DNA from: Dyadobacter soli
GTDB taxonomy: Bacteria > Bacteroidota > Bacteroidia > Cytophagales > Spirosomataceae
Direction of reading: 5' to 3'
Assembly (NCBI RefSeq): GCF_900101885.1
Contig: NZ_FNAN01000033.1
Span: forward strand, 1 to 56,697
DNA length: 56,697 nt
Part shown: piece by piece, positions 17,679 to 26,661 of the stretch
How the letters are laid out: every line of letters begins with the position of its first letter
Numbering within the stretch: position 1 is the first letter of the stretch
Program-made: the position numbers and the translations under genes
The notes under the pieces: generated by a model
The model's database searches: none
The model's input: only the letters and a program-made list of their open reading frames with translations
What the model was told of the DNA's origin: nothing

Positions 17679-18497
17679 TCAATATGATTCCGATTCGTTC
17701 GGAAACGATTTGCCTTTCACATCTGAAATATAATTAGTGATGGCGTCGGTCATGACACCATTCAAATCGGCATAATGGCGCAAAAAGCGCGGTTTGAATG
17801 CCTTGTTAATGCCCAGCAAATCGTGGATTACGAGCACCTGGCCATCTGCATGAGGCCCGGCTCCGATTCCGATCGTAGGGATATTTACACTCTCCGAAAC
17901 CTGCTTGGTCAACTTGGACGGGATTTTTTCCAATACCATTGAAAAGCAGCCCACTTCTTCCAGCATTTTGGCGTCTTCGAGTAATTTTTGTGCTTCCGCT
18001 TCCTGCTTTGCACGCACCGTATAAGTCCCAAACTTGTAAATGGATTGCGGCGTAAGCCCCAAATGGCCCATCACGGGTACGCCCGCGCTCAATATGCGCG
18101 TGATAGAATCCTTCACTTCCAGGCCGCCTTCGAGCTTCACGGCATGCGCGCCCGATTCTTTCATGATCCGGATTGCGGAATTCAATGCCTCGCGGGAATT
18201 GCCCTGGTACGAGCCAAACGGCAAATCCACGACAACTAATGCACGTTTCACCGCCCGCACTACGGACGATGCGTGGTAAATCATCTGATCGATCGTGATC
18301 GGCAGGGTTGTTTCGTGGCCGGCCATGACATTGGAAGCAGAATCGCCCACCAAAATCAGCTCGACGCCGGCTGCATCCACGATCCCCGCCATCGAGTAAT
18401 CGTAGGCGGTAAGACAGGTTATTTTTTCGCCACGGTTCTTCATTTCCTGAATCACGTGGGTCGTAATGCGCTTGATATCAGCAGTATGTACAGACAT
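17679..18497 (-). CDS. panB: 3-methyl-2-oxobutanoate hydroxymethyltransferase
   Basis: This enzyme makes ketopantoate from 2-oxoisovalerate and methylene-tetrahydrofolate, the first step of pantothenate and CoA synthesis. The protein of 272 aa shows the family landmarks LTAYDYSMAGIVDAAG, LVGDSASNVMAGHETTLP (metal-binding Asp), VVDLPFGSYQ, AVKLEGG and GIGAGPHADGQVLV. The start ATG 18497 is chosen because the 23 residues upstream in frame do not fit the family. It lies 91 bp after the EnvC-like gene on the same strand. A partial -7 element GACTTTTG (18554-18561) may give it its own transcription. Confidence 0.96.
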   Translation of the reverse strand: MSVHTADIKRITTHVIQEMKNRGEKITCLTAYDYSMAGIVDAAGVELILVGDSASNVMAGHETTLPITIDQMIYHASSVVRAVKRALVVVDLPFGSYQGNSREALNSAIRIMKESGAHAVKLEGGLEVKDSITRILSAGVPVMGHLGLTPQSIYKFGTYTVRAKQEAEAQKLLEDAKMLEEVGCFSMVLEKIPSKLTKQVSESVNIPTIGIGAGPHADGQVLVIHDLLGINKAFKPRFLRHYADLNGVMTDAITNYISDVKGKSFPNESESY

Positions 18498-18588
18498 GGT
18501 GGTTATCGGTAATGGTAATCGAAATTTTAGAATCTGAGCGGGCATCGCCCGATCAAAAGTCATCAAGTGTGGTCGAGTGTACCGGCTA

Positions 18589-19929
18589 TTACCTGTGTAT
18601 CAGCCAGTTTTCGGGGTTCAGTCGCGAGGTATTTTTCCAGATCTGGAATTGCAATTCTGAGGTGCCGTCGCTGTCGGTGGCTACCCGGCCGATATTTTCA
18701 CGGGCTTTCACTTTTTGTCCTGCCCGTACGGCAACGCCGGTCATTTTAGCATAAATCGTCATATAATTACCGTGCTGGATTGCTACCACACTGCCCATTC
18801 CGGGCAGTTCGGTCACGTCGAGCACCGTTCCGTCGTAAACCGACCGTACCGGCTCTCCGGCGGTCGTCTGAATGTCTACACCCAGGTTATCCACCATCAC
18901 CCCTTTCAAAACAGCGTGTGGCCGCTGCCCGAAATGGCTGGAAACAAAGCCCTTTACCGGCCACGGCAGGCGGTTCTGCGAAGCCGTGAACGATGACGCC
19001 AATGTGGTTTCTTCCTCGCTCATACCGCTCGAAACAACCGGCTCCTCTTCCACTTCTTTCGGCGCTTCTACGGCAGCCTCGCCTTTCTTCTCTCGTTCGG
19101 CATTCTCGCGGGCGATTCTTTCCCGTTCGGCTTTCCTGCGTGCTTCCCGTTCTTCCCGCTCACGGCGCTCTCTTTCAAGGCGTTCTCTCCGCTCACGCTC
19201 GGCAATGCGGCGAATACTCGATTCCAGGAGATCGGTAGCACGTTTATTTTCAGCAATTTGCTTTCTCAGCTCCACTTCCTTCTGCGAAAGCTCCTTGATC
19301 ACCTCGTTCTGTTTTGTTTTCAGGCCTTCGAGCTTCGTATTCTCGGTAACCCGCGTATCGAGTACGTTTTTCTGCTGGCTCTTTTTAGAAGTAATGCGCT
19401 GGCGTTCAGCCATTACCTGTTTTTGTAATACATCTATCTCCTTTGCGCGGCCCTGACGTGCCTCGGTATACTGTTTCAAATACTTATACCTCAGCACAAA
19501 CTGGTTGAAAGTACCCGCCGAGAACAAGAAAACAAGTTGATTGAAATAGGCGTTCCGTTTCGATGCCTCGTAAATCATGTGGCCGTACTCCTCTTTCAGC
19601 ACCGCAAGGCTGCTATCCAGCGCCTGACGCCGCTTTTCGAGCACTTTTAGTTCACGGTCGAGGATTTCGAGATCGTCGGTGAGGAGGTCGATCTGCTTTT
19701 TATAGGTGTTGATTTGCTGGTTGAGCGCTTTGAGTTGGCCGAGGTTGACATTCTTCTGGGAAGAAGTCTGTTTCAAAATGTTTTGTATTTCCTTGATTTT
19801 GCCCTGGTTTTCAGCCTTTTCGAGCTCCAACTGCTCGCGGGTCTTCTGTGCGAAGGCACCTGCGCATGCACAAAGCACGAATGTAAGCACTAACCAAAAA
19901 CGACGGCTACCAGGGGTACGAAAGGGCAT
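18589..19929 (-). CDS. EnvC-like murein hydrolase activator (degenerate LytM/M23)
   Basis: This periplasmic protein of 446 aa has a signal peptide (to GAFAQ), long coiled coils (about residues 25-265, very rich in E/K/R/Q) and a C-terminal LytM fold (about 330-446). The usual M23 zinc ligands are missing: the first His is replaced in DNLGVDI and the HxH motif reads LQF. Like E. coli EnvC it is therefore expected to activate amidases rather than cut peptidoglycan. It follows the TPR and DUF4292 genes in an arrangement I have commonly seen in Bacteroidota. The start at 19929 gives a good signal peptide; an in-frame ATG at 19950 would add seven residues. Confidence 0.9.
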   Translation of the reverse strand: MPFRTPGSRRFWLVLTFVLCACAGAFAQKTREQLELEKAENQGKIKEIQNILKQTSSQKNVNLGQLKALNQQINTYKKQIDLLTDDLEILDRELKVLEKRRQALDSSLAVLKEEYGHMIYEASKRNAYFNQLVFLFSAGTFNQFVLRYKYLKQYTEARQGRAKEIDVLQKQVMAERQRITSKKSQQKNVLDTRVTENTKLEGLKTKQNEVIKELSQKEVELRKQIAENKRATDLLESSIRRIAERERRERLERERREREEREARRKAERERIARENAEREKKGEAAVEAPKEVEEEPVVSSGMSEEETTLASSFTASQNRLPWPVKGFVSSHFGQRPHAVLKGVMVDNLGVDIQTTAGEPVRSVYDGTVLDVTELPGMGSVVAIQHGNYMTIYAKMTGVAVRAGQKVKARENIGRVATDSDGTSELQFQIWKNTSRLNPENWLIHR

Positions 19930-19994
19930 AATATTGATTCTTGCGGCCAAAAATACATCTCACGGCGGGCAAAGTTAAGCAGACTTTCTGTATT

Positions 19995-20855
19995 TTACCT
20001 TTTACGCTTGTAGCTCGAAGGAACATTAAACGGAAAACCGGGGCTTTGGTTTACCAATTCCACCTTGCTGTGTTTGAGGCGCATGGTCGTTTCCACTTTC
20101 TGCTGTTCCTTGGAAAGCACATTCAGGTTAATGTGGCTCATGAAAGGGAACAAAAAGCTGCCTACTGTCCTGAAATCCTCATAATCGAGGGTAAAAGTGT
20201 TCTGCGTAGGCACTTCCGTTGCTTTCAGGCGCGAGAGTTTCTGGTTTTTTTCGGCAATGTAATTATCGACTTCCAGCCTGTCGACCGCCTGTTTAAGGAC
20301 ATAAAAATCATTTTCCTTCACAAACCGGCCGTTTTCCTGCATTTCAAACGGCATATTACCGATGATCACCGATTGTAGGAGATCGAAGTTGAGATCGAAA
20401 TTGTATTGTTTGCTGAGTTGTTCGTAGTTGAAAACGAAGTAGTCGCGGTGAATTTTGTCCATAAAAACAATGGAATCCCGCGTGATAATGCCGCGCGCCA
20501 CTTCCAGGCCCACTCCCGTCACCGACAGCCAGATAATGCTGTCTTTTTTCATGCGGATGTTGACATTCGTATTGTCAAAATCCTGCTTCGGGCTTTTGAA
20601 GGAAAACTTGGATTTGGCCGTCAGATAATCAAAATCGACTTCATTGACCTTCACCTCCGGCATCGGTTCCCCCGCATTGGCAACCACGGCTATGGTGTCG
20701 GCCGCAATGGTATCTTTGGGTTCGGGTCCCCTGGTAATGAGGGTTGTGTCGGTATCCTTGCTTTGGGAAGTACTTTTGGAAGAACGTGGTTTGTGACAAG
20801 CCGTGAACCATATCAGTGACATGGTTACCAGCCCGACCGTAATTTTACTGCTCAT
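19995..20855 (-). CDS. DUF4292 lipoprotein
   Basis: This 286-aa protein begins with a lipoprotein signal (IWFTAC, Cys near residue 20), followed by a low-complexity Ser/Thr/Asp linker and a DUF4292 domain (about 75-280). The domain resembles lipoprotein-chaperone-like folds (LolA/LolB type), so a role in envelope lipid or lipoprotein handling is plausible but inferred. The ATG at 20855 overlaps the end of the TPR gene by 11 nt, which indicates translational coupling. Confidence 0.9.
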   Translation of the reverse strand: MSSKITVGLVTMSLIWFTACHKPRSSKSTSQSKDTDTTLITRGPEPKDTIAADTIAVVANAGEPMPEVKVNEVDFDYLTAKSKFSFKSPKQDFDNTNVNIRMKKDSIIWLSVTGVGLEVARGIITRDSIVFMDKIHRDYFVFNYEQLSKQYNFDLNFDLLQSVIIGNMPFEMQENGRFVKENDFYVLKQAVDRLEVDNYIAEKNQKLSRLKATEVPTQNTFTLDYEDFRTVGSFLFPFMSHINLNVLSKEQQKVETTMRLKHSKVELVNQSPGFPFNVPSSYKRKR

Positions 20856-22593
20856 GTAATGCACCTGTTGCTATTTTTTTGTCAAGAAGTTCGGTGGTTT
20901 CTCCCATTCTTTTGGCTTTTTTCCATTGGGCCACCGCATTGTCCCGTTCTCCTAGTTTGAACAGGACGTCCCCATAATGCTCAACAATTGTGCCACTCAC
21001 ACCGCTGCTGTCCTGCATTGCCTTTTCGAGGAACTCCTTTGCTTTTTTGTAGTCTTTACGAATGTATAATACCCAGGCATATGTATCGAGGTAAGTCGGG
21101 TTGTTCTGATGCTGCTGCACGAGTTTTTCCGACATTTTGAGTGCCAGATCGAGTTTTTCCTTCCTCAAAGAAAGAAAATAGCTGTAATTGTTCAGCACGT
21201 GATCGTTGTCCGGATCGGCTTTCAATGCGAGATCGTAGGCGGCGTCGGATTTGTCGTGCTCGCCTATCCCATTGAATGCGTCGCCGAGTTGTGCGTGGAT
21301 TAATGGCACCAGCTGGGGATTTTCGCCGATCATTTTAAGACTTTCTTCGAGTGATGAAGTGGCTTCCTTGTAGTTTTTCTTCATCAAATGCGCCGTTCCG
21401 TTGAAATACCAGAACATTCCCTGGTTCGGGAACAATTCCAATGCTTTTTCCGAATGCACGAGCATGCTATCGGGCTGGTTGAGCTGGCCGTCGAGCTGCA
21501 TAATGGCGCCCCAAACCTGGAAAACGTTCGGATCGGAGGCCACGGCTTTCAGGTACAGCTGCCGCGCTTCGGCGAGTTTGCCCTGGCGTGTGAGCAAATC
21601 GGCGTAAATGACCGTTGCCTTTGCTTCGTTCGGGTGTGTCTCCGCGAGCTGGCGGGCGAGCGAAACGGCCTCAATTACCTCGTTTTCGGTTTTCAGCATT
21701 GTCAGATAACCCGAAAGCACGCGGATTTTCGGATCGGCATCGAGATTTGGATTGGCAAAAACCTGTTTCAGTTCCTGGTTGCATTTCTGCACGTCACCGT
21801 TGCGGCGGTAAATATCTGCCAGCAACACGTGCGCCTGCGCTTCATCGGGGTTGATTTTCAATGCCTCTTCCAATGGTGCCACCGCTTCCACGATCCGGTC
21901 GTTGGCAATCAGCATTTCGGCCAGCTCCACGCGGTAACTTACTTCTCCCGGCTCGGCTTCAATCAGTTTTTTACCTTCTGCAAGCGCTTTGTCGAGGTTG
22001 TTCTGGCGGAGATAGAGCTGCTGTTTCTGGTGCGTGATCTCTTCGGTCACTCCCATCGACTTTTCGAGCTTGTTATAAGTCTCGATCGCCTTGTCAAACT
22101 GGTCGGCAAACACGTATACCGCGGCCAATTCTATGCCGTATTCGATATTTTCAGGGTTTTTGGCCACCAACGTTTCGTAAATCTGGGCCGCTTCGGAGTA
22201 TTTCCGGCGCTTCGCGTAGAGTTCCGCGAGCTGTTGGGAGTAAAAAATGTTTTCTTTATCGAGATCATGCGCCTTTTTCGAAGCATTGATCGCGTCGTCG
22301 TATTTTTCGAGCTTGATGAGCGCCGTAGCTACGAGGTAATGCGCGGCGGCATCCTGCGGGCTGACGAGCGCGAGCTTTTCGAATATAGGTAATGCACGGT
22401 CGGGCTCGTCCTTCATCATGAATTTCATCCCCTCGGTCGCCATCGACTCCCCTTCCAGCCGCGTCATGACGCCTTCTTCCTTAACTTCCTGCTTGTCACG
22501 ATCTTTACGACGCTGCGCATGGGCCGGCGTCATCAGCCAGGAGGCCGATACGAGGCAAATAAGAAGGGTTATTTTCAAATATTCGGTCCTCAT
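20845..22593 (-). CDS. secreted tetratricopeptide-repeat protein
   Basis: This 582-aa protein has a signal peptide (to AHAQ, about residue 27) and a body of TPR units from about residue 50 to 560, recognisable by A-x-x-x-Y/L spacing such as DAAAHYLVATALIKLEKYD and AKATVIYADLLTRQGKLAEA. It is probably a periplasmic scaffold. It is the first gene of the run with DUF4292 and EnvC, so an envelope assembly role is inferred. A TAACTTTG promoter element lies 58 nt upstream. Confidence 0.92.
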   Translation of the reverse strand: MRTEYLKITLLICLVSASWLMTPAHAQRRKDRDKQEVKEEGVMTRLEGESMATEGMKFMMKDEPDRALPIFEKLALVSPQDAAAHYLVATALIKLEKYDDAINASKKAHDLDKENIFYSQQLAELYAKRRKYSEAAQIYETLVAKNPENIEYGIELAAVYVFADQFDKAIETYNKLEKSMGVTEEITHQKQQLYLRQNNLDKALAEGKKLIEAEPGEVSYRVELAEMLIANDRIVEAVAPLEEALKINPDEAQAHVLLADIYRRNGDVQKCNQELKQVFANPNLDADPKIRVLSGYLTMLKTENEVIEAVSLARQLAETHPNEAKATVIYADLLTRQGKLAEARQLYLKAVASDPNVFQVWGAIMQLDGQLNQPDSMLVHSEKALELFPNQGMFWYFNGTAHLMKKNYKEATSSLEESLKMIGENPQLVPLIHAQLGDAFNGIGEHDKSDAAYDLALKADPDNDHVLNNYSYFLSLRKEKLDLALKMSEKLVQQHQNNPTYLDTYAWVLYIRKDYKKAKEFLEKAMQDSSGVSGTIVEHYGDVLFKLGERDNAVAQWKKAKRMGETTELLDKKIATGALHEQ

Positions 22594-22650
22594 ATTTTAA
22601 TCGTGCGCCATCAGATCGTGGGACTTGACCGGCTATTTCAGTGTAAATAA

Positions 22651-22658
22651 CAAAGTTA
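22651..22658 (-). promoter_or_regulatory. -7 promoter element of the TPR-DUF4292-EnvC run
   Basis: On the minus strand TAACTTTG is a perfect TAnnTTTG match. The start would be near 22645, leaving a ~50 nt leader. No good -33 TTG is seen at the right distance. Confidence 0.5.
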
Positions 22659-22760
22659 CCAAATTTTGTCAGTATGCTCCGCCCAAATCTCTCCGCAAAT
22701 AAGTATACTAACGTCGAAATATATATATTCTTATGCCGGAATTAGGTCCATTCCATGCGG

Positions 22761-25193
22761 TTACCGCACTGAGTAAGCCGATTTTCCAAAACCGGGCAAT
22801 CCGGACGGGCTGAGCGCCTCCACGCGTATGTCCGCCGAGCTTGCGGCATCGGTATGGTAATAGCTTACCCGCGCCTTGCCATCGCTACCGGTTTTGAGCA
22901 TAGGTGCCCAGAAAACCGTTGACCGGAAGTCGGGATTCGGTGCGGGCGGGCTGGTAGGGCCATATTGGGGTGAATAAAATGCCTTCGGCGTGTGAAATCC
23001 GGCTATTTTAGTGACCATCACACCCGGTACAATGTCCTGCGAATAGTCGTAATTCTCGTTTCCACGCTTGGTAAGCACCGCAATGACCCCATTTCCGCCC
23101 CTGCTGCCATAAATGGCGGCCGAGGGACCTTTCAGCACGTCGATCGACTCCACATCGAACACGTTCAGCGACGTGATCAGCTGCTTATCCACCGGCATAC
23201 CGTCCAGTACGAACAAAGGTTCGCCCCTGTTGCCTCGTATCGACACCGTCGCATTCATGCCCGAGCCCATCACCGACACGCCCGCAACGCGGCCTTGCAG
23301 CATATCGAGTATGCTCATGTAGCCGGAGGCCAGTTGCGGCGTCACTTTCAATGTTGCGTCGGCCGAACTGTACAGTTTCCGCGAATCGCGCGGCGTTTCT
23401 TTCTTTGCTTTGATAGTCACTTCCCGCAGCATCCGCTCGCGGTTTTCACGGATTTTTCGTGCTATGTCCTGCTCCTGGGCTGCATTTTTGAGCAGATTGG
23501 CCAGGCGCTGCGCATCGACGGTCACCGGCTTGAAAGGGATTTTGACAACCGAAGCGCGTGGCGGGTCGAATGGATTAAGCGTGAACGATAAATTCTGATT
23601 TCCTTTTTTGTTCATCCCTTGCAGGCGAAGTTGCAGCGAATCGCTGAATGCCAGGTTATAAATCGTGAAATGGCCGTTTTCATCGGTTTCCGCCGTCATG
23701 AAATTGCTGAGGCTATCGTTGCTGACAAAAAGCGATAATGCGGTTTTTTCGGTCAGTTTCCGGTTATTCCGCTTCGCGTCGCCTTCCAGCGTAATGCCTT
23801 GCTCGACATACCTTTTGGCTTGCGGGATGGAGTCGGCGAGCACGTCTTCCCATTTGAAACGCGTCCAGCCGTGCGTCATCATCACATAGTCGAGGTGAAT
23901 CTTGCGCTCCGATTTTGTGGGGTCTAAATAGTAGGCAGGTTGTTCTATAACGCCTTTTAGATCAGACGATAACAATAAATAGGAAGCGATATTTTGATCG
24001 AAAGGCTGCTGTAAAATCTGACCGGCGTCGGTGACCGACAATGAGAGATTCGCTTCCACGGGTTTGCCCGCCGAGTCGGTCACGGTCACTTCCACGTCCA
24101 CCTTTTCACGCGGTTTGTACTCGGCTTTCGATGGCTTGATATTTACCCGCAGGCTCCTCGAATGGTCTACAAATACCAATCGCTCGCACACCGGCTTGTT
24201 GGCCTCGTCGAATAATGTGAGATGGGTAATGCCGTCCGGTAATTCGTTGGTGGGCAGCTGCATCATCAAGCCGCGGCTGCCGATTTTACCTTTTGCCACA
24301 AACGCGACGATTCCCCGTGCGTGGCCTACCACATTGACCGGTATTTCCGCTTTTCCGGGGATTTTGGCATAAGCTATTACTCTCATTTTGAGTGGATTCG
24401 AGAGGTTGTCGACCACCATCGTAAAGCCGCTGTCATGCACTTTCGGGAATGCGAATGGTGTCACTTTTCCGTCATTTTCCTTCAAAAATGCGCGGTACGA
24501 CTCCCCTGCCTTGGGCGCGAACTGAAAACGTCCCATTCCTAAATGCTCACTTTTGAATGACGCCACGGTATCACCATTCTGGGCTAGCACAAATCCCGTG
24601 ACATCCTGCGCGAGGCCCGCCTCGTTTAAGGCTTTGAATGCTACACGGGTACTGATGTCGGCCACCAGCTGGCCGCCTTCGGGGAAAAATTGCAGATCGG
24701 TTTTGCCGGTAGTAGTGTTAGTGGTCGTATTTTCTTCATAATTAAATACATACAAATTTTTTTGGAAGAAAAAATCTTCGGAAGCATTGCGCATCCAGTT
24801 CGTGTACGCGCGGATTGTATACGCGCCAGGCGCCAGCGAATCGGTAAGCACGAATTCTCCGTAGCCGGTGCCGCCGTTCATTTGTACTCGTTTCAATGCT
24901 GCATTCCTGCCGGTGCGTTGCTCGATGAGGTCGACGTAGAGGAGGTTACTGGCGCTGTCGGCGAGGTGTAAAGATCCTTCGGTGAGGTATGCTTTGAACC
25001 AGAGCGTGTCGCCCGTTACATAATAGGGCTTGTCGAAGTGCAGGTAGGCTTTTTCAACCGGTAATGTGCCGCGGTATTTATTTAATTTGTTGGAAATGAA
25101 TTGAATAAAATCTTCTTCCGACCATCGGAATGCGCTAATTAGTACAGCGGCGGCGAGCAATGCATAGTTGATGAAGTTCTTTTTCCACGGCAT
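22761..25193 (-). CDS. MG-domain protein with C-terminal TonB plug
   Basis: This 810-aa exported protein has an uncleaved or cleavable N-terminal hydrophobic segment (about residues 9-22). Macroglobulin-like MG2 segments follow (KAYLHFDKPYYVTGDTLWFKAY; KPSKAEYKPREKVDVEVTVT near 360). Residues ~640-730 form a TonB-receptor plug (YSSADATLKVTPQ; the short SVMGSG... SIRGNRGEPLFVLDG and LKGPSAAIYGSRGGNGVI motifs). There is no outer-membrane barrel after the plug. The family is common in Bacteroidota and of unknown function. It lies 58 bp downstream of the APC permease on the same strand. Confidence 0.9.
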   Translation of the reverse strand: MPWKKNFINYALLAAAVLISAFRWSEEDFIQFISNKLNKYRGTLPVEKAYLHFDKPYYVTGDTLWFKAYLTEGSLHLADSASNLLYVDLIEQRTGRNAALKRVQMNGGTGYGEFVLTDSLAPGAYTIRAYTNWMRNASEDFFFQKNLYVFNYEENTTTNTTTGKTDLQFFPEGGQLVADISTRVAFKALNEAGLAQDVTGFVLAQNGDTVASFKSEHLGMGRFQFAPKAGESYRAFLKENDGKVTPFAFPKVHDSGFTMVVDNLSNPLKMRVIAYAKIPGKAEIPVNVVGHARGIVAFVAKGKIGSRGLMMQLPTNELPDGITHLTLFDEANKPVCERLVFVDHSRSLRVNIKPSKAEYKPREKVDVEVTVTDSAGKPVEANLSLSVTDAGQILQQPFDQNIASYLLLSSDLKGVIEQPAYYLDPTKSERKIHLDYVMMTHGWTRFKWEDVLADSIPQAKRYVEQGITLEGDAKRNNRKLTEKTALSLFVSNDSLSNFMTAETDENGHFTIYNLAFSDSLQLRLQGMNKKGNQNLSFTLNPFDPPRASVVKIPFKPVTVDAQRLANLLKNAAQEQDIARKIRENRERMLREVTIKAKKETPRDSRKLYSSADATLKVTPQLASGYMSILDMLQGRVAGVSVMGSGMNATVSIRGNRGEPLFVLDGMPVDKQLITSLNVFDVESIDVLKGPSAAIYGSRGGNGVIAVLTKRGNENYDYSQDIVPGVMVTKIAGFHTPKAFYSPQYGPTSPPAPNPDFRSTVFWAPMLKTGSDGKARVSYYHTDAASSADIRVEALSPSGLPGFGKSAYSVR

Positions 25194-25251
25194 ATCGTTA
25201 AGGAGATTTGTTATATATGCAATTTACCTAAAATAAACTTGCAAAATATTT

Positions 25252-26586
25252 CTACTTATTCAGCTGACTAACGAGCAAATAGACCGGATAACTTATCAAA
25301 AGGAACAGTAATGCGTATTGGCTGCTTGGTAAGTCCTGTACAATGGCGCCCACCAGGAATGCGATCGATAAAATGAGCATTATGATGGGCAGAAAAGGGT
25401 AGGCGGGCACCTTCCACGGCCTGGGTAAATGCGGTTCTTTCTTCCGTAACGCCAACAGCGACGCAAATCCGGAAGCGTAGCCTAGTACAAAAAAGAATGT
25501 AGCAATGTCGGACAGCTTTTCGGTTGCGTCTTTTCCGATGAGAATTAATGTGATAGCGACTGCCGAAGTAACGAGCATCGCTACTGCCGGCGTGCCGCCC
25601 TGGTTTACGGTAACGCCGGATTTGAGAAATAACCCGTCCCGGCTCATTGAGTAGAGCACCCGGGGGTTGAACAGCAGCTGTGCATTCACAATGCCCAGGA
25701 TCGAAATCATCAGGAACAAAGTCACAATCTTCCCTGAACCTGTGCCGAAAATCAAGGTAATGGCATCTGCTGCGGCCAGTTTCGACTGCGCGAGCCGGTC
25801 CATCGGGAGTACGTGAAGAATGGCCAGGTTGCACAGCAGGTAAATGGCAATGATCACCAAAACGCCGCCAATCATCGATTTGGGCAGGTTTTTGGAAGGG
25901 TCGCGGTCTTCTTCGGAAAAGTAGGCAGCGGTATGCCAGCCGTCGTAGGTGTAGAAAATGGCTTGTAAAGAAAAAACCACGGGCGCTAGCCAGGAGCCGG
26001 TTTCGATGATTTTGCTGGTGGTTACCTGTGCTTCTTCCGTAGTGACCTCATTACCATACACATAGCAAACCGCCACAAATGCAAAGAGGCCGATCCCTTT
26101 CAACAGGCTCATCACATTCTGAAAACTGCTTGCCAATGCCAGCCCGATCCAGTGGATCATCGTGAGCGCGAGCAGGATAGCCGCGGCCACGTAAGATTCA
26201 AAACCCACCAGCCGGGGGATAAGCAATGCAAGGTATTCGCTCATCGTGTACACTCCGAAGCCGAGCGCCGAACAGGTGCCGAGCCAGCTGTTGATCCCGA
26301 CCACGAAGCCGGCATAATTTCCGAACGCACGCTGCGCATACACGTACCACGCACCCGCCCGCGGGACCGAAGTGCCGAGCTCTATCGTGCACAATGTGCC
26401 GAGAAAGGCGTAAACGCTCACAGCAACCCATAATACCATGATCAGCCCCGGATCACCCAGTTGCTCGGCAATGGGGCCGGGCTTGCGGAGGATGCCGGTG
26501 CCTATGGTGCCGCCGACGGTCACCGCGACGCCGAATCCGACGCCCAGGATCTTGAAAAGTTCGTTTCGGGTAGTAGGTTGCTGCAT
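25252..26586 (-). CDS. APC superfamily amino acid permease
   Basis: This inner-membrane transporter has 444 aa and about twelve hydrophobic helices, the normal APC architecture. The first helix carries the unwound substrate-binding motif GGTIGTGI (about residue 22), and the EDRDPSKNLPKSM loop after helix 5/6 is characteristic of the family. It probably exchanges or imports amino acids with protons; specificity is unknown. It is divergent from the LytS-type kinase gene with a 75-bp shared promoter region that contains a partial -7 element (TATTTTCG) for this strand. Confidence 0.93.
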   Translation of the reverse strand: MQQPTTRNELFKILGVGFGVAVTVGGTIGTGILRKPGPIAEQLGDPGLIMVLWVAVSVYAFLGTLCTIELGTSVPRAGAWYVYAQRAFGNYAGFVVGINSWLGTCSALGFGVYTMSEYLALLIPRLVGFESYVAAAILLALTMIHWIGLALASSFQNVMSLLKGIGLFAFVAVCYVYGNEVTTEEAQVTTSKIIETGSWLAPVVFSLQAIFYTYDGWHTAAYFSEEDRDPSKNLPKSMIGGVLVIIAIYLLCNLAILHVLPMDRLAQSKLAAADAITLIFGTGSGKIVTLFLMISILGIVNAQLLFNPRVLYSMSRDGLFLKSGVTVNQGGTPAVAMLVTSAVAITLILIGKDATEKLSDIATFFFVLGYASGFASLLALRKKEPHLPRPWKVPAYPFLPIIMLILSIAFLVGAIVQDLPSSQYALLFLLISYPVYLLVSQLNK

Positions 26587-26661
26587 GAGCGGAGTGAAAA
26601 TGTGCTTTTCGAAAATAGGAAACTTTTTCTGAATGTAACTCCTATCTTAGGCATCAAATAC

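Noticed and set aside
18538..18551. CGGGC-ATC-GCCCG element in the envC-panB spacer as terminator
   Set aside because: Short perfect stem, but no T tract on the minus strand and a three-base loop; genes could well be read through.
19995..20378. Open frame on the plus strand within the DUF4292 gene
   Set aside because: It lies antisense to a well supported lipoprotein gene and has no recognisable product.
21388..22392. 334-residue plus-strand frame antisense to the TPR gene
   Set aside because: A shadow frame created by the repetitive composition of the TPR gene; His/Phe/Arg-rich with no family resemblance.
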